A DNA stretch of 64,000 bases from VHCN01 sp964589935 (GCA_964589935.1 CAZPVD010000016.1:1-64000); one strand, 5' to 3'; shown: positions 24,473 to 33,761, counted from the first letter of the stretch. Numbers and translations: made by a program. The notes: generated by a model from the letters alone, not told the origin.

Positions 24473-25729
24473 ATGGCATCAAAGCGCATCCTTATCATCG
24501 GCGGCGGCGGCATCGGGTTGTGCACGGCGTATTACTGCGCACAGCGCGGACACCGCGTCACCGTGCTCGACCGCGAAAGCGCGAATCACGAAGGCTGTTC
24601 GTATGGCAACGCCGGCATGATTGTGCCGAGCCACTTCGTGCCGCTCGCCGCACCCGGCATGGTCGCGCTCGGATTGAAGTGGATGTGGAATCCAGAGTCG
24701 CCGTTCTACATCAAGCCACGATTAGATTGGGATTTGCTGGACTGGGGCTGGAAGTTTTTCCGCGCGGCAAATGCCGCGCATGTGCAGCGCAGCGCGCCGC
24801 TGCTTCGCGACCTGAACTTCGCCAGCCGCGCATGTTTTGAGGAACTTGCCGATCAAACAGGGAATGAATTCGGCCTCGTGAAGCGTGGCCTGCTCATGCT
24901 CTGCAAGACGCAGCACGCGCTCGACGACGAGGCGAAGTTCGCCGCCCGCGCCAACGCGCTCGGTGTGCCAGCACAGGTGCTCGATGCGAAACAAACCGCC
25001 GCGCTCGATCCGAATGTGACGATAGACGTGGCCGGCGCGGTTTATTTCCAGAAGGACTGTCATCTTTCGCCAAACCGTTTCATGGCCGCGCTCAAGGCGC
25101 AGTGTGAGAAGCTTGGCGTCGAGTTCAAATGGAACACGGAAGTGCTCGGCTTCACGCACCACACATCACGCATCACGATCGCCCGCACAACCGCAGGTGA
25201 AGTCGAGGCAGATGAATTCGTCATCGCCGGCGGCTCGTGGTCGCCGCTGCTTGCGCGTGAACTCGGTTTGAAAATCCCGCTGCAAGCCGGCAAGGGCTAC
25301 AGTCTCACGTTGCGCAAGCCGCGCCAGCTTCCGCAGCTCTGCTCCATCTTCACTGAGGCGCGGCTCGCGGTGACGCCGATGGGCTCGTCGCTGCGCTTCG
25401 GCGGCACGATGGAAATTGCCGGGTTGAACGAGAGCATCAATCCCGTCCGCGTGCGCGGCATCATCAAGTCAGTGCCGGAGTATTTTCCCGACTTCACGGC
25501 AGAGGATTTCGCCGGCGTGCAGCCGTGGTGCGGTCTGCGCCCGTGCTCGCCGGACGGACTGCCCTACGTCGGGCGCACGACGAAGTTCGCGAACCTCTCC
25601 CTCGCTACCGGCCACGCAATGATGGGCCTGAGCCTCGGCCCAATCACCGGCCGGTTGATGGCCGAAGTGTTGTCGGGTGAGAAGCCTTCGATTGATTTAA
25701 GCCTGCTTTCGCCGGACCGCTACGCGTGA
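24473..25729 (+). CDS. FAD-dependent D-amino acid dehydrogenase-like enzyme, probable D-hydroxyproline dehydrogenase
   Basis: The 418-residue DAO-family oxidoreductase has a dinucleotide fold at the N-terminus, ILIIGGGGIGLCTAYYCAQ (residues 5-23), the conserved CSYGNAGMIVPSH segment of DadA (about 43), and a C-terminal WCGLRPCSPDGLPYVGR plus ATGHAMMGLSLGPITG that contact FAD. It would oxidise cis-4-hydroxy-D-proline to the pyrroline, passing electrons to quinone. The ATG at 24473 (MASKRILIIG) places the fold correctly; a start at 24440 adds 11 odd residues. It closes the plus-strand hydroxyproline locus. The next enzyme, 2-oxoglutarate semialdehyde dehydrogenase, is absent from the window. 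Confidence 0.83.
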   Translation: MASKRILIIGGGGIGLCTAYYCAQRGHRVTVLDRESANHEGCSYGNAGMIVPSHFVPLAAPGMVALGLKWMWNPESPFYIKPRLDWDLLDWGWKFFRAANAAHVQRSAPLLRDLNFASRACFEELADQTGNEFGLVKRGLLMLCKTQHALDDEAKFAARANALGVPAQVLDAKQTAALDPNVTIDVAGAVYFQKDCHLSPNRFMAALKAQCEKLGVEFKWNTEVLGFTHHTSRITIARTTAGEVEADEFVIAGGSWSPLLARELGLKIPLQAGKGYSLTLRKPRQLPQLCSIFTEARLAVTPMGSSLRFGGTMEIAGLNESINPVRVRGIIKSVPEYFPDFTAEDFAGVQPWCGLRPCSPDGLPYVGRTTKFANLSLATGHAMMGLSLGPITGRLMAEVLSGEKPSIDLSLLSPDRYA

Positions 25730-25789
25730 TCGGCGCATCAAAATCTTCGACTTCCGCACGCGCAGCGTGTTTCATCTGCGGCTGCATTT

Positions 25790-27556
25790 ATGGACGACAC
25801 GAATTCGCTCATCGAACAGCGCAAGGCCAAGCTCGCGTCGCTTCGCGCGAAGGGCATTGACCCCTTCAAGAACAAGTTCACGCCCGACACCGGCTGCAGC
25901 GAGGCGCGCGCGAAGTTCGAGAAGGGCGAACTCGCCGAAGGCGCCCACGTCGCCATCGCGGGCCGCATCACCGCGCACCGCGACATGGGCAAGAGCATGT
26001 TCATTGACGTGAAGGATCAGTCGGGCCGCGTGCAGGCCTATGCGCAGAAAAACGTCTTGGGCGACGCGCAGTTCGACATCTTCAAGCATCTCGACCTCGG
26101 CGACTTCATCGGCGCGCGCGGCACGATGTTCCGCACCAAGACCGGCGAACCGAGCGTGAAGCTCGAATCCTTCACCATTCTCGCCAAGGCGCTGCGTCCG
26201 CCGCCGGCAAAGTGGCACGGCCTCGAAGACACCGAGATCCGCTACCGCCAGCGCTACCTCGACCTGATGGCGAACGACGAGGTGAAGCGCACGATGCTCC
26301 AGCGCAGCGAAATCATCCGGGAAATCCGCAACTTCCTGCACTCGCGCGGCTACGTCGAAGTCGAGACGCCGATGATGCAGGCGATTCCCGGCGGCGCGGC
26401 GGCGGCGCCATTTGTCACGCACCACAACGCGCTCGGCTGCAATTTCTACCTGCGCATCGCGCTGGAGCTTTACCTCAAGCGCCTGCTCGTGGGCGGCGTG
26501 GACCGCGTGTTCGAGATCGGCCGCAACTTCCGCAACGAGGGCCTGTCGCGCAAGCACAACCCGGAGTTCACTATGCTGGAGGCGTATCAGGCCTTCGGCG
26601 ACTACGAGCAGATGATGGAACTCGTGCAGAGCATGGTGTGTCATGTCGCGCAGAAGGTTTTGGGAACGTTGACGATTCCAAGAATCCTTCCAGCAAGTGC
26701 TGTTGTTCAACTTGCAGTTTCGATCTTAGAGAATTTTGGACCTGGCGCACATTGGGGTGAATTCGAAGCTTCTTACGGAGAAGTCGTTGTCCATCTGCGC
26801 TCCCTCATTGACGCCCCGATAACCGATCCCTTGGTAGAAGCTCAGAAATTGAAAGCCGAGTTGGGGGAAATGCGTGAGTGGCTCAAAGGATTGGGAAAAT
26901 TGTCGAATTCGTCAGAGCGACCTTTCAACACTGAAACCGTGAACTGGCATCGCCTTCGCCGACAGGCCGATGCCTTGTGTGAGTCGCAAATTACCCTCAG
27001 CGTGTGGAAAAAAGCTCGCTACAAAGATCTAGTCCGTGACGCCGTTTCCGTTGCAACTGAAGGCACTGTCCCAGATTGGTTTTCTATCACGCCTGACGAG
27101 CGGCGCCGCGTTGCGATGAACACGTTGGGGCTTGGTGGCGACATAGCGGTTGGCTACGAGGACTTTGAAGTCACCGGCGCGGTGTTTGAAAAGTTGATCG
27201 AGCCGACGCTGATTCAGCCGACGTTCGTCACGCATCTGCCCAAGGAACTCGTGCCGCTCGCCAAGCTCTCGCCCGATGATCCGACGACCGTCGAGGTTTT
27301 CGAGTGCTGCATCAACGGCCAGGAAATCGCGCCTGCCTACACCGAGCAGAACGACCCCATCGAGCAGCGCGAGCGCCTCGAACACCAGGCCGGCGGCGAG
27401 CAGCAAAAGCTTGACGAGGACTTCCTGGTCGCGCTCGAACACGGCATGCCTCCCGCCGGCGGCATGGGCATGGGCATTGACCGCCTGTGCATGATGCTCC
27501 TCGGCCAGGAAAGCATCCGCGACGTGATCTTGTTCCCGCAGTTGAAGCCGAAGTAG
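25790..27556 (+). CDS. lysS: Lysyl-tRNA synthetase (class II) with a large internal insertion
   Basis: The 588-residue LysRS charges tRNA-Lys; family length is near 500. It has an OB-fold anticodon domain (about 50-150), motif 2 in EIGRNFRNEGLSRKHNPEFTMLE (given here as GRNFRNEGLSRKHNPEF, about 242), and motif 3 in GGMGMGIDRLCMML (about 560). Between them, after HVAQKVLGTL (about residue 293), about 100 residues are inserted (TIPRILPASAVVQ to CESQIT) before the usual KKARYKDLVRDAV resumes. The DNA from about 26,660 to 27,150 is far more AT-rich than the rest, as is part of the normal sequence after the insert. The catalytic motifs are intact, so the enzyme may still work. A diverged lysS 3' end lies 2 kb downstream. 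Confidence 0.93.
   Translation: MDDTNSLIEQRKAKLASLRAKGIDPFKNKFTPDTGCSEARAKFEKGELAEGAHVAIAGRITAHRDMGKSMFIDVKDQSGRVQAYAQKNVLGDAQFDIFKHLDLGDFIGARGTMFRTKTGEPSVKLESFTILAKALRPPPAKWHGLEDTEIRYRQRYLDLMANDEVKRTMLQRSEIIREIRNFLHSRGYVEVETPMMQAIPGGAAAAPFVTHHNALGCNFYLRIALELYLKRLLVGGVDRVFEIGRNFRNEGLSRKHNPEFTMLEAYQAFGDYEQMMELVQSMVCHVAQKVLGTLTIPRILPASAVVQLAVSILENFGPGAHWGEFEASYGEVVVHLRSLIDAPITDPLVEAQKLKAELGEMREWLKGLGKLSNSSERPFNTETVNWHRLRRQADALCESQITLSVWKKARYKDLVRDAVSVATEGTVPDWFSITPDERRRVAMNTLGLGGDIAVGYEDFEVTGAVFEKLIEPTLIQPTFVTHLPKELVPLAKLSPDDPTTVEVFECCINGQEIAPAYTEQNDPIEQRERLEHQAGGEQQKLDEDFLVALEHGMPPAGGMGMGIDRLCMMLLGQESIRDVILFPQLKPK
27531..27554 (+). repeat. lysS 3'-end repeat, left copy
   Basis: These 24 bases encode the conserved LFPQLKPK end of LysRS. 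They recur at 29545-29568 with one mismatch, at a third codon position. The two direct copies bracket the HEAT-repeat gene. Confidence 0.8.
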
Positions 27557-27575
27557 TCGGATGCGTCGGATGCTG

Positions 27576-29201
27576 CTAGTTCCGCCGCATGTCAAGTGGT
27601 GGGACTTTGTCGGACGAACGAGGTTCCCGAATCTGTGACGCTGTAGCCGCGGCTTCGCGCTTCGCCGCGGCCAGCAATTCGGGCGCTGCTTCCGCGGCCG
27701 CGGCCATGCTTTGAGGATCGTTCGTCGCGACCGCGAAGTGGACGAGTTGGGGCGGATTGGAGGGCTTCCATCCGAGAGAGGCCAAAGCCATTCCCGCGAG
27801 CCTTCGCATCGGCCAATCGCCGCCTTCCAGCAAGAAAACCAGCGATTCGATGCCAGCGGCGCCATGCGTTTGAATGGCGTCCACCAAGGCGCGTTGCACC
27901 TCGGTGTCGCGCTCGTCCATGGCCGCCGTGCGCAACGATTCCAGCAATTGCGGGTCGCGGCAGCGTCCCAAGGCGATGGCGGCGTTTCGGCGCACGGCCG
28001 CGTTCGCGTCCCGAAGACCCTTGAGCAGGATCGGGACACCCTCCGCGCCGACAAGCTCGGGAATCTGCCGATGGCGGCCCATCGCCGCCAGATAGAGCGC
28101 GCGATTGGCCTGTGAATCCGGCTGCCAGTTTGCCTTGGTCAGGAGGTCTGCCGCGACATTGCGCACGTAGAAGTCAGGGTCGTCGAGCGCGGCCAGCGCC
28201 ACTTCCAGTCCGCGGTCTGGAAATCCCGTCATCAACGATTTCACGACGGCCTTGCGAACTTCGGGATCGGGATCGCGCGAGGCATCCATCAAGGCATCCC
28301 TGCTGTGCGGGTCGGAGATCTGGCCGAGCATCGCTGCAATAAACGGGCGGCTCTTGCCGTGTGGATTTCGCAAGAGGTCAATCAAAGGCTTGAGCGCGCG
28401 CTTTCCCATTCTGACCAGCCCGAGTTCCGCCTCCTCGCGGACTCCATAATAGAAAGCCGCGATGGATGTCTCTTCAAGGGCCTCGGCCAACGGCCCGACG
28501 ACGCGAGGGTCGTCGAACTTCGACAATGCCTTGGCGACGGCGATTTGCAGATAACTGTCCTTGTCCTTCAACGCGGCAATCAAAGTTGGAACTGCGCGCG
28601 GGTCGCCAATCGCGCCGAGTGCTTCCGCGGCGGCCGCTTTGGCGTTTCCCCAGCCCTGTTCAAGGATGCGAATCAACGTTGGAACGGCTGGCTGTCCAAT
28701 TTTAGTCACGGCTCTGATGGCTTCCCGCACGACGCCGTTGTCGCCGTCTTCAAACGCCTTCACGAGCGCCTCGGCTGCCTCGGTCGCGCCGAAATTGCCG
28801 AGCGCGGCAGCCGCTGCACGCCGCACCGCGACATCCTTGCTGGACATCGAGGCGACGCAGGCATTGACGGCGACCGGATCGTGCAACGCCTCCAGCGCCA
28901 GGATCACTTCCGTCTGCCAGGAGCCACGCATCGTTGGATCCACAAGAACATCGGAGAGCGATTTGACGGCCCGGTGATCGCCCATTTTTGCCAGTGCATG
29001 GGCCGCGCTCTTTCGGACAGTGACAACATCGTCGTGGAGAGCCGAGGCAATCAAATCAAAATCCCTCGGGTCGCCAATCTCGCCCAACTCCTCGACGGCA
29101 CGTTCGCGAGTCTGAGGCTCAGGATTTTTGGCCCGGCGGGTCAGAATGATCCTTCGACCCAGTGATTTCATCAGTATGTTCAAATAATGAAAGCCTTTCA
29201 C
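27576..29201 (-). CDS. HEAT-repeat (PBS lyase-like) protein
   Basis: This protein of up to 541 residues consists almost wholly of about 30-residue HEAT repeats, with the pattern RxxAAxALGxxGDPRAVPxLIxAL. Examples are AAAEALGAIGDPRAVPTLIA (about 195) and AVRRNAAIALGRCRDPQLL (about 410). Such alpha-solenoids are protein-binding scaffolds; no catalytic residues are seen. There is no signal peptide. An ATG at 29171 (MKSLGRRIILTRR) is an equally good start. The gene is less GC-rich than its surroundings and lies between two copies of the lysS 3' end, so it looks like a later arrival. It is convergent with lysS, with stops 20 bp apart. Confidence 0.85.
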   Translation of the reverse strand: MKGFHYLNILMKSLGRRIILTRRAKNPEPQTRERAVEELGEIGDPRDFDLIASALHDDVVTVRKSAAHALAKMGDHRAVKSLSDVLVDPTMRGSWQTEVILALEALHDPVAVNACVASMSSKDVAVRRAAAAALGNFGATEAAEALVKAFEDGDNGVVREAIRAVTKIGQPAVPTLIRILEQGWGNAKAAAAEALGAIGDPRAVPTLIAALKDKDSYLQIAVAKALSKFDDPRVVGPLAEALEETSIAAFYYGVREEAELGLVRMGKRALKPLIDLLRNPHGKSRPFIAAMLGQISDPHSRDALMDASRDPDPEVRKAVVKSLMTGFPDRGLEVALAALDDPDFYVRNVAADLLTKANWQPDSQANRALYLAAMGRHRQIPELVGAEGVPILLKGLRDANAAVRRNAAIALGRCRDPQLLESLRTAAMDERDTEVQRALVDAIQTHGAAGIESLVFLLEGGDWPMRRLAGMALASLGWKPSNPPQLVHFAVATNDPQSMAAAAEAAPELLAAAKREAAATASQIREPRSSDKVPPLDMRRN

Positions 29202-29579
29202 TTTGTTGACCCGTCAGTCTGATGGAGACTGATTATTCGTCGTATTCACCGTCGCATTTCATCTTCCAAACCCATGCAGTCTTGCCCTGATGGCCCGTTA
29301 CAGCACCTCCACCTTGCTCACCCCGCAAACCCAACGCACGTCCCAGAACTCAGAAAGCGCGCTTGACCGTTTGCGGTGCATCAGACGCCGGACGTTCATG
29401 GCAGCGTCCTATGCTCACACAGGACTTTCAGGCAGTCCGTCAACCGGGCAAATAGGGTCATCACCTACTTACCAACCGATGGAGCCGATTGAAAACTTTG
29501 CGGGCTGCTTTAACCGTCAGGAAGGGACCGAGAAATGGGGAATGTGTTCCCGCAGTTGAAGCTGAAGTCACCCGGCGCC
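29202..29579. other. Accessory gap upstream of the HEAT gene
   Basis: No convincing gene is seen in these 378 bases. They hold a 7-bp inverted repeat with a 5-base loop at 29214-29232, just upstream of the HEAT gene start (possible regulatory hairpin), and the right copy of the lysS 3'-end repeat. The HEAT gene promoter should lie here. Confidence 0.5.
29545..29568 (+). repeat. lysS 3'-end repeat, right copy
   Basis: This stretch matches 27531-27554 in 23 of 24 bases and still reads LFPQLK-like as VFPQLKLK. It is not part of an intact lysS. It sits 12 bp from the stop of the DUF4175 gene and marks the far edge of the roughly 2-kb segment carrying the HEAT gene. Confidence 0.8.
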
Positions 29580-31286
29580 CTAGCGCTGTGGCTGTTCGGG
29601 GCGTCCTTGAATCAAATCACCGAGGCGCTTGTTGAGAGATTCCTGATCCTTCGCCACGTCGCCTATCGCGCCGATGCTGTCACCGACGCGCGCCATGAGG
29701 TCGGCGCGTTTCTCAGCCTCGCTCACGACCTTCGCGACGTAGTGCTCGCTCGTGCCGATGCCGGGACCGGTCACGTTGTTGTTGTCGCGCGCTTCGATCC
29801 ACCATTCGACGGTCGCGCCCTCGGCCACGAGCGGCTTGAGTGCGCCGACGTTCCAGTCGTAACGGTTGCGCACCGAGCGCTGCGTGCGGTCGGGCAGGAC
29901 AAGCTCGATGCCCTTCTCCTCGCCCTCATCAATTCTGTATCGCAGAAATACCTGGCTCACCGCGAAATCATCGAGCGCCTCGAAGCCCACGAGCACGCGC
30001 GCGTGCTGCGTGATCAACTCCTCCTTGCGTTCGGGAAACGTGATGCGCACGAGCGGCGGCTTGTCCGGCAGCAGGTCAATGCGATAGACGGCCTCGTCCT
30101 TTGACGCCATGTCGAACTTGTCCACAAGCTGCACCATGAAGCCGCTGAGCGCGTTCGTCGGGACGGCGAACTCGCCTTCCAGCTCGCGCGGGTTTTGCGC
30201 GTTGGGCTTGAGCGGCACTTCGCGGTCAAGGCCGATGAGCTTGATCGAGCCGCGCGCGACTTCCTTGCTCGCGGCGACGTTCAACTTCAGCGTGCTTCCC
30301 GACAGCAGCGTGAGGTCGCCGAGCGCGCGCCGCACCGTCCCGAGGCCCGTGTAAGCGGGATAAACCTGCGTGCAATCAATGCGTGCCACGGTCGGCCGCA
30401 CGACGGACTCGACGCGCGCAGTGGGACTGCGGCCGTCGCCGAGATAGATCGTGTAGTCGAAACTGTCCTGCACGTTCTCCAAAGTGAGGTCGAAGAAGAC
30501 GCGGTTCGTCTTCGTGGCTTCCAGCATGAACTCCTGCGAGCGGCCCGAGGAATACTTCACCACGAGGCGGCCCGTGTTGGGGATGACGCCTTTCGCGTGC
30601 GCCCACAGGCGGACGCTGTCGCCTCGGCCGATGCGCAGGTTGCCGCTGAACTCGGCGACGCGCGTCTTGCGCGGCACGGGGATTTCGCGAGAGAGCAGCG
30701 CGCGCGCGAGCAAGTCCCGGCTCACATCCTCGCCTTTGAAAAAAAGGAACGCGGCAACACCAGCGGCAACAATCGCCCAGCTAAAAAAACGCCGCAGCTG
30801 CCTTGTCGAAATGACCTCGGTGAAGTCCACCGGCCGCGCGAGCCGTTCAGTCTCGTCCACGAGCGCCTCGACGAGTTCGGAGGAAGTTCCTGGCTGGACC
30901 GCCCCAGGCTGCGTGAGCTGAAGCGACGCGATGAGGCGCGTTTGAAACTCCGGCTTGCCGTGCTCAACCAAGAGCGCGACACCGTCGTCATCCGGGCTGC
31001 GGAGAATCGGGAGCACGATGTGGCGCGTGATGATGCAGCCAACCGCCACGACATCCGCAGCAAAAATGAAAACACGCAGGCCCCACGCAAAATCGAGCCA
31101 CCAGTCGAGGAAACAGCCCGCAAGCAGCAACCCGGCAGCGAGGCCCAGCGCACCGAACACGCCCGTGCCCGCCGCAACCGCGAGATGTTTCCGCCGCACC
31201 GCGGCGATCTTGTCGAGCAGCAGCGCGGACGGCTTGACGCGCGCGGGCGCTTGGGTCGGACGTTCGGTTGTCAGCGTGGCGCTCAT
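29580..31286 (-). CDS. DUF4175-like membrane protein of the MoxR/VWA operon
   Basis: This 568-residue protein has two membrane helices near residues 45-95 (GVFGALGLAAGLLLAGCFL; VFIFAADVVAVGCIITRHIV) and another at about 165-185 (FFSWAIVAAGVAAFLFF). A large periplasmic beta-rich region resembles DUF4175, with VYPAYTGLGTVRRALGDLTL (about 340) and LPDKPPLVRITFPERKEEL. The ATG at 31286 overlaps the preceding stop as ATGA. It is the last gene of a five-gene operon. Similar proteins accompany BatA/VWA proteins and are thought to form envelope assemblies with them. No enzymatic motif is evident. Confidence 0.78.
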   Translation of the reverse strand: MSATLTTERPTQAPARVKPSALLLDKIAAVRRKHLAVAAGTGVFGALGLAAGLLLAGCFLDWWLDFAWGLRVFIFAADVVAVGCIITRHIVLPILRSPDDDGVALLVEHGKPEFQTRLIASLQLTQPGAVQPGTSSELVEALVDETERLARPVDFTEVISTRQLRRFFSWAIVAAGVAAFLFFKGEDVSRDLLARALLSREIPVPRKTRVAEFSGNLRIGRGDSVRLWAHAKGVIPNTGRLVVKYSSGRSQEFMLEATKTNRVFFDLTLENVQDSFDYTIYLGDGRSPTARVESVVRPTVARIDCTQVYPAYTGLGTVRRALGDLTLLSGSTLKLNVAASKEVARGSIKLIGLDREVPLKPNAQNPRELEGEFAVPTNALSGFMVQLVDKFDMASKDEAVYRIDLLPDKPPLVRITFPERKEELITQHARVLVGFEALDDFAVSQVFLRYRIDEGEEKGIELVLPDRTQRSVRNRYDWNVGALKPLVAEGATVEWWIEARDNNNVTGPGIGTSEHYVAKVVSEAEKRADLMARVGDSIGAIGDVAKDQESLNKRLGDLIQGRPEQPQR

Positions 31287-33757
31287 TTCAGATGCGACAG
31301 TTTGCGCAGCACCCATTCGCTGGTGACGAGCGCGAGCATGAGCAGGAAATACAGCGGCGAGGCCCACAGCTCGACTTCGAGCGGCGAGCGGACCCGCTCG
31401 GCCTTCGCCTTGATGGCGTCGGGCAGCTTGTGCAAATCCTCCTCGCGGAAAAATTCGCCGCCGCTCAACGCCGCCATCTCGCGCAGCAGCGTCTCGTTCA
31501 TCGCGGTCTCGCCAAGTTCAAACTGCGGCGCGGTGACGTTGAAGTCGAGCTGGGTGTCCGGGTCCTGTTCCGTCGAAAATTTGTAATTGCCCGGTGCGGG
31601 CGCGATGAATTCGCCGCGATACATGCCGGGTTGTTCCGGCACGGGACGCAGTTGCACCTCGATCGCCGCGCCGCCTTCCGCAGTGCGCAACGAGAAGGAT
31701 CCCTTCACCGCTGGTTCCGTGACCGGCTCGAAACCCGCGCGGTAGAGGCGCGCGTAGATGTTCACGCGGTCACCGGTAACGAAGTTCTGCCGGTCGGTCG
31801 TGATCTGCGTTTTGCGCGAGCCGCCGATGAGGTGCGGCAGCGCGAGCCGCTGCGCGATCTGGCCCCAGAAGGTCGTGTAGTGCGCGTCGCCGGCGTTCTT
31901 GCGCCAGCGCCACGTGTTGTCCGTGCCGACAAACATCGCCTGGCCGAGGCCGTATTGCTGGAGCGCGACGACGGGCATCGGGCCGAAGCGCGACGCCTTC
32001 ACTGGGTCGGGATCCACGAGCAAAACTTCCGCGCCGGGTTTCGCACGCGACACTCGCGCGGCCCAGTAGATCGCCGGAAGCTGCTTCCAAAACGCGGCGC
32101 TTTCGTCCTCCTTGTCCGCGAGGCGCAGCATGGTGCTCGTCTTGCCCGCCGAGGTGAGCGAGAGATGGACGGGCTTGTCCGCGACCGTGTCCGCCGTGCT
32201 GGAAGTTTCCGCCGCCGCGTCAAACTCGACCGGCAGCAACTGCTCGATGGGCGTGCGCCGATACGCACCCGGACTGAAGCGCTTGCCCGCAACCATGAGA
32301 AATGCGCCGCCAAACTTTGACACATACTCGTTCAAATTTTTCATCTGCTCGGCGGTCAGCGCGCGCGGGTCCACGTCGCCGAAGATGACGAGGTCGAACT
32401 TGTAGAGTTCCTCCTTCGTCACCGGGAAATGTTCGAGGAAGGGCGCGTTGTCGCCGCGCGTGATGGAGGGATCGCCCTCAAAGAGAACCGCCTTCGACTC
32501 CACGCGCCGGTCGCGCGCGAGCATCGCCTGCAAGTAACGGAACTCCCAGCGCGGCGCCTGTTCGACGAGCAGCACCTTTATCTTTGCGTCAATCACCCGC
32601 AGATGCTGCGCGCGCGAGTTGTTGTCCTTCACGGTCTCGTCGGCGCGCGGCTCGATGAAGGCGGTCAACTCGAAGTCGCCCGTCTGCTGCGGCGTAAAAC
32701 GCATCGGCACGACTTGCTCGCCGTCGGCGCCGAAGGTGACTTCGCGCTCGTCCACTTTCGCGTCGCCGAGCTTGAGTTGGACGCGGGCCTTTTCGCCATT
32801 GAGGCCCTGCGAGCGGACGCGGACATTCACGGACACTTCGTCCTTCACAAAACTGACTTCCGGCGCGAAGAGGTTCGCCACGATGATGTCGCGCGGGCTG
32901 GTGATGCCGACGCCCCAGATGTAGAGCGGCGCGCCCTCCTGCTGCGCGAGCGCGGCGGCCTCGCGTGGAGACGAGCCGGTGTTGTTCGCGCCGTCGGTGA
33001 TGAGCACGACGCCCGCGAGCGGCTGTCCGCGCTTGGCCTTGACGACCTCCGCAAGCGCGTCGCCAAGCGGCGTGGTCGGGCTGTCGGCGGTGAGCCGGTC
33101 CACCCACTCGAACTCGCGGATGTTCGCCTTGCGGCGCGTGCGCTTCACTTCGCCGGAAGCAGCGTTGGTGACTTCCGTCTTTGCGCGCGGCAGGGCGTTC
33201 ACGCGCTGACCGAACGTGAACGGCGTCAGCTCAAATTCCTGATCAAGTCGCGGAAGCAAATCGAGCCGCTCGTTCTTTAGCGCAGACTTCACGAGGTCAA
33301 CGCGCGCAACCTGGTCGTATTCCGCCGCGCGTTGCGGCGGCAGCGACTGCGCGAAGCCCTTCGCGGCGTCGAGCCCGCCCTTCACGATGGCGGCGCGCTT
33401 CACATCGTTTTGATCCACGCGCGGGTCTTTAATCTGCATCGAAGAAGTCGTGTCAATCAGCACGAGGCATGCTCGGCGAATGCTGCCCTCGACGGTGAAC
33501 GCAAGGACTGGCCGCAGCAGCAACAGCAAAACGGAAAACAGGAATGTCATTCGCAGCGCGGTGAGCGTGTAGCGGCGCGTGTTCGAGAGCGAAACGGGCG
33601 AGTTGCGATACGTCCACCACGTCAGCGCACCGAGCGCGACCGCGAGGAACACGACCCAGCCGACACCCGCGCCGCCGTGAAACGTGAGCCTCACGCCGGC
33701 GATGTCGCCCGCCGCCTCGATGCGCGCGCCGAGCAGTTTGAGCAGGAGGTCGTTCAT
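31283..33757 (-). CDS. Membrane-anchored VWA-domain protein
   Basis: The 824-residue protein has two N-terminal helices (about 28-48 and 68-88), followed by a VWA-like domain whose metal-site motif reads LIDTTSSMQI (DxTxS variant, about 99-108). A beta-rich middle follows, then a class I glutamine-amidotransferase-like region found in such proteins (LVIFGDVDPRALTAEQMKNL about 453; GGAFLMVAGKRF about 480), and a C-terminal helix (LYFLLMLALVTSEWVL). It starts 4 nt after the BatA-like stop. Metal-dependent protein contacts in the periplasm are the expected role, driven by the MoxR ATPase of the same operon. Confidence 0.82.
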   Translation of the reverse strand: MNDLLLKLLGARIEAAGDIAGVRLTFHGGAGVGWVVFLAVALGALTWWTYRNSPVSLSNTRRYTLTALRMTFLFSVLLLLLRPVLAFTVEGSIRRACLVLIDTTSSMQIKDPRVDQNDVKRAAIVKGGLDAAKGFAQSLPPQRAAEYDQVARVDLVKSALKNERLDLLPRLDQEFELTPFTFGQRVNALPRAKTEVTNAASGEVKRTRRKANIREFEWVDRLTADSPTTPLGDALAEVVKAKRGQPLAGVVLITDGANNTGSSPREAAALAQQEGAPLYIWGVGITSPRDIIVANLFAPEVSFVKDEVSVNVRVRSQGLNGEKARVQLKLGDAKVDEREVTFGADGEQVVPMRFTPQQTGDFELTAFIEPRADETVKDNNSRAQHLRVIDAKIKVLLVEQAPRWEFRYLQAMLARDRRVESKAVLFEGDPSITRGDNAPFLEHFPVTKEELYKFDLVIFGDVDPRALTAEQMKNLNEYVSKFGGAFLMVAGKRFSPGAYRRTPIEQLLPVEFDAAAETSSTADTVADKPVHLSLTSAGKTSTMLRLADKEDESAAFWKQLPAIYWAARVSRAKPGAEVLLVDPDPVKASRFGPMPVVALQQYGLGQAMFVGTDNTWRWRKNAGDAHYTTFWGQIAQRLALPHLIGGSRKTQITTDRQNFVTGDRVNIYARLYRAGFEPVTEPAVKGSFSLRTAEGGAAIEVQLRPVPEQPGMYRGEFIAPAPGNYKFSTEQDPDTQLDFNVTAPQFELGETAMNETLLREMAALSGGEFFREEDLHKLPDAIKAKAERVRSPLEVELWASPLYFLLMLALVTSEWVLRKLSHLK

Positions 33758-33761
33758 GCCT

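Noticed and set aside
26664..27000. Intein in lysS
   Set aside because: There is no N-terminal Cys/Ser block, no HN-(C/S/T) splice end and no endonuclease motif, and the segment is too short and wrongly placed for a catalytic-site intein.
29290..29559. Small plus-strand gene of 89 codons
   Set aside because: It has no family signature and no good start context, and it overlaps the lysS-end remnant in another frame.
27531..29568. Complete integrative element at lysS
   Set aside because: The direct repeats fit att-like ends, but the segment has no integrase, transposase or mobilisation gene, so it is reported only as a repeat-flanked segment.
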